64,000 nucleotides of DNA, from the NCBI RefSeq assembly GCF_023168165.1, contig NZ_BQYJ01000001.1:1-64000 (forward strand). The letters are read 5' to 3'. Positions 59,484-64,000 of the stretch are shown here, one piece after another; positions within the stretch are counted from its first letter, which is position 1; every line of letters begins with the position of its first letter. This DNA is from Niallia sp. NCCP-28. Its GTDB lineage: Bacteria > Bacillota > Bacilli > Bacillales > Cytobacillaceae. Made by a program: the position numbers and the translations under genes. The notes under the pieces were generated by a model. The model searched no databases and had not been told where the DNA came from. It saw only the letters and a program-made list of their open reading frames with translations.

Positions 59484-60149
59484 TTAACTGCGGATTACTA
59501 CCTTAGTATTTGTTTGAATATTATCATAAATCCATTTTGCATCAGAAACTGTTAAGCGAATGCAGCCATGAGAAGCTTTTTCTCCTAATTTCTCCGCTTC
59601 TGCTTTTATTACTTGCTTATTTTCATCCATAGGAACGCTATGAAATAGAAATTCCCCATGATTTTTCCAAGACACCCAATATTCTGCGCCTTCTTTATAG
59701 CCAGAAGAAAAGAACCACTCCCCACGTTCTGGTTCAATGTAATAAGTCCCTTTAGGGGTAGAATTATCTGGATTTGTATCCAGTCCAGTAGAGGCAACCA
59801 TTGTATATAAAATAGTGTTTTCATTTTTTATATATACTTTCTGATCATCCACAGAAACATCTATCCAAAGAGACTGAGCGTTTTTGATGTCTGGATAGGT
59901 CCCATTAGAGGGATTATTCCAATCTATCTCTTTACGTACAGCTTCTTTCTCTTCATCAGCTTGGTCTGCTGTTTTTTCCTTTATAATTTCTTTCGATTCT
60001 TTATCATCCAAAACAGTTTTTTCGTTATCCGGTGTATTCTTCTCTTTTTCAGATGTATTGGCAATAAGACTATTAGATGAACAGCCTACTAAACTTGCTA
60101 CTATTATTAACAATAATAGAAAAAAAGAATACTTCGATGCATTTTTCAT
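59484..60149 (-). CDS. yciB: L,D-transpeptidase lipoprotein, YciB-like, Zur-controlled
   Basis: A 221-residue lipoprotein. The lipobox is L-V-G-C with Cys23, followed by a long Lys/Glu/Asp-rich linker. The YkuD catalytic domain starts at about residue 95, with L-F-H-S-V-P and the active-site S-H-G-C-I-R. B. subtilis yciB, in the Zur-regulated yciABC operon, is a similar putative L,D-transpeptidase. Here it is a separate unit with its own promoter and Zur box. It may strengthen the wall with 3-3 cross-links when zinc-dependent wall enzymes fail. The start at 60149 follows GGAGGG. Confidence 0.85.
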   Translation of the reverse strand: MKNASKYSFFLLLLIIVASLVGCSSNSLIANTSEKEKNTPDNEKTVLDDKESKEIIKEKTADQADEEKEAVRKEIDWNNPSNGTYPDIKNAQSLWIDVSVDDQKVYIKNENTILYTMVASTGLDTNPDNSTPKGTYYIEPERGEWFFSSGYKEGAEYWVSWKNHGEFLFHSVPMDENKQVIKAEAEKLGEKASHGCIRLTVSDAKWIYDNIQTNTKVVIRS

Positions 60150-60161
60150 TATACCCTCCAC

Positions 60162-60212
60162 AAATCGTAATTATTCTGATTTAAACTTACTATAAAAATA
60201 ACGTATTGTCAA
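60162..60212 (-). promoter_or_regulatory. Promoter and Zur box of the yciB-like gene
   Basis: On the minus strand TTGACA (60212-60207), 17 nt and TAAGTT (60189-60184). The Zur box AAATCGTAAT-T-ATTCTGATTT (60162-60182) follows at once: one half perfect, the other 8/10. Geometry is the same as at the FeoB-like and FolE2 promoters. Confidence 0.8.
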
Positions 60213-60335
60213 AAAATTTACAAGTCGACAAACAAATAATAAGATAGAATCTGCTACTTGGATGAATGCAAGAATAATAGCCAGTAAATAGAATTAAATA
60301 ACTCTTTTTTACTGGCTATTATAAGAAAATTCTAC

Positions 60336-61340
60336 TTATTTATTAATAGCAAAAGTTTTATTAAAGCTCACAAGGATTTCATCTTTATTTAACTGGCTGC
60401 CAACTAATATTATAGTAAGTTGATTGTCCAGCTCGTTGTTAATTTTTTGGATTGCAAGCTTGCCAGAAGAATATTGAAAGCTGAATAACCCAGATTTCCC
60501 CTCTATTTTTATAATGCCTTTCCCTCTTAGCAAAATATTTCCCGGAATTTTTTTTAGCCACTTCTCTAGCTTGCCTTTATTCATTGCTGGGGGTTTATCT
60601 ATTTTCAGCGCATTAATAGAAAAATGATTGTTTTTATGACTATGATTGTGATTACAGCTTGATCCATATAGAGAACAGCTTGCATTTGCTGGCATTTCTG
60701 GATTTGCTATATGAAATACATTATACCTTTTCTTTAGAAGTTCCTGAATAGCAACTTTTCCAAATGTAGTTGTTATAATGGGCGCCAATGGCTTCACTTG
60801 ATCGTTTATCTTTTTCTGTACTTTGCTCAATATTTTATCATCCACTAAATCTATTTTATTTAAAAGAACAATGGTGGCACTGGAAATTTGCTCTCGAAGT
60901 AATTTTCTTACTTCTGCTGTAGTAGAAAATATGCTTTGATATTCCAAATAATTGCTAACATCAACTAAACTTATCATCGATTGCAATTGAAAAATGGCTA
61001 AATATTTTGGGGATAAAAGTACTTCTTCTATTTCTATTGGATTTGCTACACCAGTTCCTTCAATAAATAATATATCAATATGATTTTTTTCTGTTTCATT
61101 AGCAAAATAATCTAACGTTTTCTTTAAATCTTCTTGAATCGAACAACATATGCATCCATTTAATAATTCCTGGATATTTTGTTCTTTAAACAAGTGACCT
61201 TCAACATTTTCTTCTCCCAATTCATTTAATATAATACCTGGTCTCCGATTGTTTTTTTTACATTCTTCCAATAAATTTAACAAGATAGTTGTTTTGCCGC
61301 TTCCTAAAAAACCGCTGATTATATATACAGGTATTTTCAT
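60336..61340 (-). CDS. COG0523/YjiA-like GTPase (third, no visible Zur box)
   Basis: A 334-residue G3E GTPase, shorter than the two YciC-type paralogues. Walker A is G-F-L-G-S-G-K-T (residues 10-17). The G-C-I-C-C-S motif and L-N-K-I-D-L are intact. A His/Asn/Cys-rich segment (C-S-L-Y-G-S-S-C-N-H-N-H-S-H-K) links to the C-terminal domain. It is divergent from FolE2. No Zur-like sequence is visible between its start and 61515, so control may differ from its neighbours. It may insert zinc into another client. Confidence 0.8.
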   Translation of the reverse strand: MKIPVYIISGFLGSGKTTILLNLLEECKKNNRRPGIILNELGEENVEGHLFKEQNIQELLNGCICCSIQEDLKKTLDYFANETEKNHIDILFIEGTGVANPIEIEEVLLSPKYLAIFQLQSMISLVDVSNYLEYQSIFSTTAEVRKLLREQISSATIVLLNKIDLVDDKILSKVQKKINDQVKPLAPIITTTFGKVAIQELLKKRYNVFHIANPEMPANASCSLYGSSCNHNHSHKNNHFSINALKIDKPPAMNKGKLEKWLKKIPGNILLRGKGIIKIEGKSGLFSFQYSSGKLAIQKINNELDNQLTIILVGSQLNKDEILVSFNKTFAINK

Positions 61341-61514
61341 TACTCAACGCTCCTTTAAATAAATTAATCTCTGATTCCTGCCATTTCTGCTTTCATGTAC
61401 TGCCTTCTCTTTTATTTCCTCTTGCTCCCTCCCAATTTATTGCAGCTTCCCTCGGTTTTATAAAACAAAAAGTTTACATACCTAATCAAATATGTGAACA
61501 CCAAAATGGTGGGA

Positions 61515-61569
61515 TTTTATCCGGCAGTAACGGGCAGTGAAACCCTCACTGATTGAGATTTCACTTTAT
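61515..61569 (-). repeat. Dispersed intergenic repeat, short form, copy F
   Basis: On the minus strand: TAAAGTGAAATCTCAATCAG, TGAGGGTTTCACTGCCCG, then TTACTGCCGGATAAAA. It aligns over its whole length with copies B and C. It lies between the divergent COG0523 and FolE2 genes. Confidence 0.65.
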
Positions 61570-61650
61570 ATAAAGAATGGACATATTCACTAAGGCAAAA
61601 GAAGTTTTACTGCAAATTTAATCACAGTAACCTTTTGTATATGTTAAATA

Positions 61651-61699
61651 TTGATTTTTTTTATATTGTCGATATAATAAATTGTAATGATTACGATTT
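61651..61699 (+). promoter_or_regulatory. Promoter and Zur box of folE2
   Basis: TTGATT (61651-61656), 16 nt, TATAAT (61673-61678), directly followed by the Zur box AAATTGTAAT-G-ATTACGATTT (61679-61699): one half perfect, the other 9/10. Confidence 0.85.
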
Positions 61700-61721
61700 T
61701 CAAAGGAGATTAAAAATTAAC

Positions 61722-62627
61722 ATGAAACCATCTATTCAACTGCCCGAAAAAAAAGAACGCCACCGATATTTTGGATCCGTAGACCCTATACAAAATCGAA
61801 CAAAACCTACTGAAAAAGAAAAAATGTCAGACCTTCAAAATACTCCAAAAAATTATTTTTTTGAAATAGATCACGTTGGAATATCCAATGTTTCTCATCC
61901 CATAATTATTAAGTCTTCCTTGGAGCCTTCTTCTCAGACAACCATTGGAACTTTTACTCTAACAACCAATCTTGTTAGTGATAAAAAAGGAATTAACATG
62001 AGTCGACTTACTGAATTATTAGAAGAATACTATCAAAACGGTTGGATACTTGAAATAGAATCCCTTCAAGCCTTTACGAGGGAGCTGGCAGAAAAAATGG
62101 AACAAAATAAATCCTCTCTTTTCGTGTCATTTCCTTGGTATTTTGAAAGAATGGCACCTGTGACAAACAAAAAGGGACTCATGCATTCCAAGGTTTCTAT
62201 GGAGATTATTTTCGAAAAAGATAAAGGCTGGAATTTCTTTATAGGCCTGGAATCTGCTATAACTACCCTATGTCCTTGCTCCAAAGAAATCAGTGAATAT
62301 AGTGCCCATAACCAGAGAGGGGTTGTAAAGACTTGGATTGAGCTGCCTGTTCATCAAAACTGGCCAACAGATTTAAAAAAGGAACTTCTTCACATCGTAG
62401 AATCAAATGCCAGCTCTATGCTTCATCCTGTACTAAAAAGACCAGACGAAAAAAAGGTAACAGAACAAGCCTATGAAAATCCTCGTTTTGTTGAAGATTT
62501 AATTCGTCTTGTCGCTGCTGACTTGTATGAAGCAGATTGGGTAAAATCCTTTGTAATAGAATGTCGGAATGAAGAATCCATTCACCTTCATGACGCTTAT
62601 GCAAAACTGTCTTATACAAAATCCTAA
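61722..62627 (+). CDS. folE2: GTP cyclohydrolase IB (zinc-independent), FolE2
   Basis: A 301-residue type IB GTP cyclohydrolase, which starts folate synthesis from GTP without needing zinc. It replaces zinc-dependent FolE during zinc starvation (B. subtilis YciA). Family features: R-H-R-Y-F-G-S-V-D-P-I near the start, E-M/K-M-S-D-L-Q-N-T, the metal-site Cys in T-L-C-P-C-S-K-E-I-S, and H-N-Q-R-G. The frame opens at 61635 but passes through the promoter; the ATG at 61722, some 13 nt after AAAGGAG, is the sensible start. A Zur box overlaps the promoter. Confidence 0.92.
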   Translation: MKPSIQLPEKKERHRYFGSVDPIQNRTKPTEKEKMSDLQNTPKNYFFEIDHVGISNVSHPIIIKSSLEPSSQTTIGTFTLTTNLVSDKKGINMSRLTELLEEYYQNGWILEIESLQAFTRELAEKMEQNKSSLFVSFPWYFERMAPVTNKKGLMHSKVSMEIIFEKDKGWNFFIGLESAITTLCPCSKEISEYSAHNQRGVVKTWIELPVHQNWPTDLKKELLHIVESNASSMLHPVLKRPDEKKVTEQAYENPRFVEDLIRLVAADLYEADWVKSFVIECRNEESIHLHDAYAKLSYTKS

Positions 62628-62700
62628 TGTTACATACGAAAACTATTCTTAAAATTTTTTGTACTAAATAACGCTATTTATATTAAATAAACTAATGGAC

Positions 62701-62746
62701 TCTAGAACAAAAGGTTTATCTACTTTGCTTTACCTTTTGTTCTAGA
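62701..62746. terminator. Terminator of folE2
   Basis: TCTAGAACAAAAGGT (62701-62715) pairs perfectly with ACCTTTTGTTCTAGA (62732-62746). 15-bp stem. Confidence 0.75.
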
Positions 62747-62749
62747 TAG

Positions 62750-62975
62750 CATTGGTTATTAGAAACTGATGAACTATTACCATCTAAATACAACTTCTCG
62801 GAGTGACTAAGGAAATACATGAATTTTTATGCTCCTCTACTATTAAAAAGGCATAAATCAATAGAAGCAAGTTGAACTTGTCCTGAATAAATAGGTTCTA
62901 TTATCAAATTTCCTTTTTCTTTAGTTGTTTTCCCCCAATTTGTTTTAAATTTTCATAAAAAATTAAAACATGAAT
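62750..62975 (-). pseudogene. dCTP-deaminase-like (Dcd) remnant behind a Zur box
   Basis: Minus-strand pieces in shifting frames: I-G-G-K-Q-L-K-K-K, then G-N-L-I-I-E-P-I-Y-S-G-Q-V-Q-L-A-S-I-D-L-C-L, then F-L-S-H-S-E-K-L-Y-L-D-G-N-S-S-S-V. These line up with the Dcd N-terminus (I-L-S-G-K...I-x-P...Q-I-Q-P-A-S-I-D-L-R-L-G) and its later F-L-L-A-T-T...V-x-L-P region, with an internal deletion, stops and frame shifts. A Zur box lies about 35 nt upstream. The ancestor was probably a Zur-controlled zinc-independent deaminase. Confidence 0.5.
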
Positions 62976-63008
62976 ACATTTCTTTTTTCTCCATCCTAAC
63001 TCTAATAC

Positions 63009-63029
63009 AAATAGAAATGATTACGATTT
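63009..63029 (-). promoter_or_regulatory. Zur box before the Dcd relic
   Basis: AAATAGAAAT-G-ATTACGATTT. One half is perfect and the other 8/10. The only coding relic downstream on the minus strand is the dCTP-deaminase-like one. Confidence 0.7.
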
Positions 63030-63275
63030 ATAAATTATAACACTTCCTTTCCAATAGGCTATTATCTGTATATTATATGAAAATAGGAAGCTATAGGTAT
63101 AAGAGGCTCGTCTTTAAATTATTTTTTCTAAATTACTTACTATAAATTTATAACCAAACATTCTCTTAAAAAAGTTTTTTCTTTTCCCCATCATCTCCTG
63201 ATATCTTTTGTCTATTAATTATACGAAGAAAAAAAGAAAGATATTCTTCTTATTTGATTAGTTTTCAAAAAAATT

Positions 63276-63320
63276 ACAGACTATAGCAAAAAGCTTAAAA
63301 TATTCTTGGCTATAGTCTGT
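63276..63320. terminator. Terminator of the MATE gene
   Basis: ACAGACTATAGC pairs perfectly with GCTATAGTCTGT around an AT-rich loop. It lies about 75 nt past the MATE stop. Confidence 0.65.
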
Positions 63321-63393
63321 AGTTACAATATGGCTTCCCTTAAAATAGCTCTATAGTTTTTATGCTTATTAATATAGAATATTTTTTTATTTA

Positions 63394-64000
63394 TTATTCT
63401 AATTCTTTAAATACTATTTTCTCTTTTAACTTTGGTAGATATCTTATTAAAAGCAGGGATCTGCACAAACTAAACACAATAAAAGAAAACCATAATCCAT
63501 GGTTGCCCCAATAATGGGTGAATGGAAAAAGTACAAGAAAAAATATCAGTACAGATCCAATCATCGAGTTCCTGACCAAGCCTGCTTCTGTAGCACCTGT
63601 AAATACTCCGTAAAATACAAGGCCAAAGCAAGAGCAAATCGGGAATAAAACAAGCCAATATTCATATTCCTTGCTAATCGTTACCACATCTTTTACGATT
63701 GTAAAGAGGGGAATAATATTTTCTTTAAATAAGAAATAAAAAAGGGAAATGGCAATAGAAAATAAAATCGACCATTGATACGATTTTTTTACCGTATTAT
63801 TATAAAGCTGTTTATTTCCTTGCCCTACTGCTCTACCAGTTAATATACTAGAAGCATTTGCTAAACCATCATAAAAATAAGCCATTATGTAATGAATTTG
63901 AATTAAAATAGCGTTTGCGGCTAATATTTCTGTTCCATATGCAGCACCTTTTGCTGTAAAAACATTAAATACCAATAATAAACAAATCGTACGCATAAAT
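63394..64000 (-). CDS. MATE-family efflux transporter, C-terminal part (cut by window end)
   Basis: The last 200 or so residues of a multidrug and toxin extrusion (MATE, DinF-like) transporter. They contain about six predicted helices and the pattern A-N-A-I-L-I-Q, G-L-A-N-A-S-S-I-L-T-G-R-A-V-G-Q-G-N, typical of the second half-repeat. The stop is at 63394. The frame continues past the first ATG (63996) to the window edge, so the gene is partial here. It exports organic compounds using Na+ or H+. Its substrate, and any relation to the zinc genes, are unknown. Confidence 0.75.
   Translation of the reverse strand, partial: FMRTICLLLVFNVFTAKGAAYGTEILAANAILIQIHYIMAYFYDGLANASSILTGRAVGQGNKQLYNNTVKKSYQWSILFSIAISLFYFLFKENIIPLFTIVKDVVTISKEYEYWLVLFPICSCFGLVFYGVFTGATEAGLVRNSMIGSVLIFFLVLFPFTHYWGNHGLWFSFIVFSLCRSLLLIRYLPKLKEKIVFKELE

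Larger units (their letters stand above)
62628..63393. other. Intergenic region with Zur box and gene relic
   Basis: Contains the folE2 terminator (62701-62746), a dCTP-deaminase-like relic on the minus strand (62750-62975), a Zur box upstream of that relic (63009-63029) and the MATE gene terminator (63276-63320). No intact gene. Confidence 0.6.

Noticed and set aside
59484-60182. Zur control of an L,D-transpeptidase as an entirely new idea
   Set aside because: B. subtilis yciB, a similar protein, lies in the known Zur-regulated yciABC operon. Only the separate arrangement here is notable.

Overview
The window is low-GC DNA from a Bacillaceae-type Firmicute. Supporting signs are strong AGGAGG-like ribosome binding sites, TTG and GTG starts, cre/CcpA-like sites, and close relatives of Bacillus proteins (IolT, YumC, LipA, YcgQ/YcgR, YciA/B/C, zinc-free S14 and L33). 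I do not claim a species. I saw no rRNA or tRNA genes, no CRISPR array and no intact transposase.

Layout. 0-4 kb: GrpB-like protein, PatA-type aminotransferase, an SDR remnant, and an ECF sigma/anti-sigma pair. 4-10 kb: a melibiose/raffinose-type locus on the minus strand (solute-binding protein, two permeases, AraC regulator, GH4 alpha-galactosidase) with cre-like sites. 10.6-13 kb: orphan aldolase-domain enzyme, DUF4395 protein and a LipA-type lipase. 13.8-16 kb: polar amino acid ABC importer. 16.8-22 kb: inositol/sugar-type locus (IolT-like transporter, Gfo/Idh/MocA dehydrogenase, TIM-barrel isomerase, AraC regulator). 22-33.6 kb: mostly small household genes mixed with many decayed genes (PhzF-like, siderophore uptake, GNAT, YqeB). 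33.7-38 kb: DUF445 protein, an orphan ZnuA-type zinc-binding lipoprotein with upstream Zur boxes, and DUF1697. 38-47.5 kb: a second sugar locus (ABC importer, PucR/CdaR-like regulator, LacI regulator, dehydrogenase-ThuA-dehydrogenase operon). One near-identical palindrome lies upstream of both the importer and the LacI gene.

48-63 kb is the most distinctive part, a zinc-starvation (Zur) island. Seven sites resemble the Bacillus Zur box (AAATCGTAAT-N-ATTACGATTT), two of them as perfect 27-bp palindromes. They stand before a flavoprotein plus divergent FeoB-like GTPase/transporter operon, zinc-independent S14 with a CobW gene, a second CobW gene with cysteine-poor L33, a YciB-like L,D-transpeptidase, FolE2, and a dCTP-deaminase remnant; one is orphaned. 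Several boxes sit directly at the -10 of a readable sigma-A promoter, as expected for repression. A third COG0523 GTPase has no visible box. The FeoB-like protein carries extra cysteines at the pore-gate motif and its partner flavoprotein ends in a Cys-rich tail. My leading hypothesis for an undescribed system is therefore a Zur-controlled zinc (or other metal) uptake module derived from FeoB.

A family of six intergenic repeats (about 50 nt short form, about 100-120 nt long form) is scattered through the window. One copy abuts a truncated iron permease gene. Gene decay is common: at least nine pseudogenes are recognisable.
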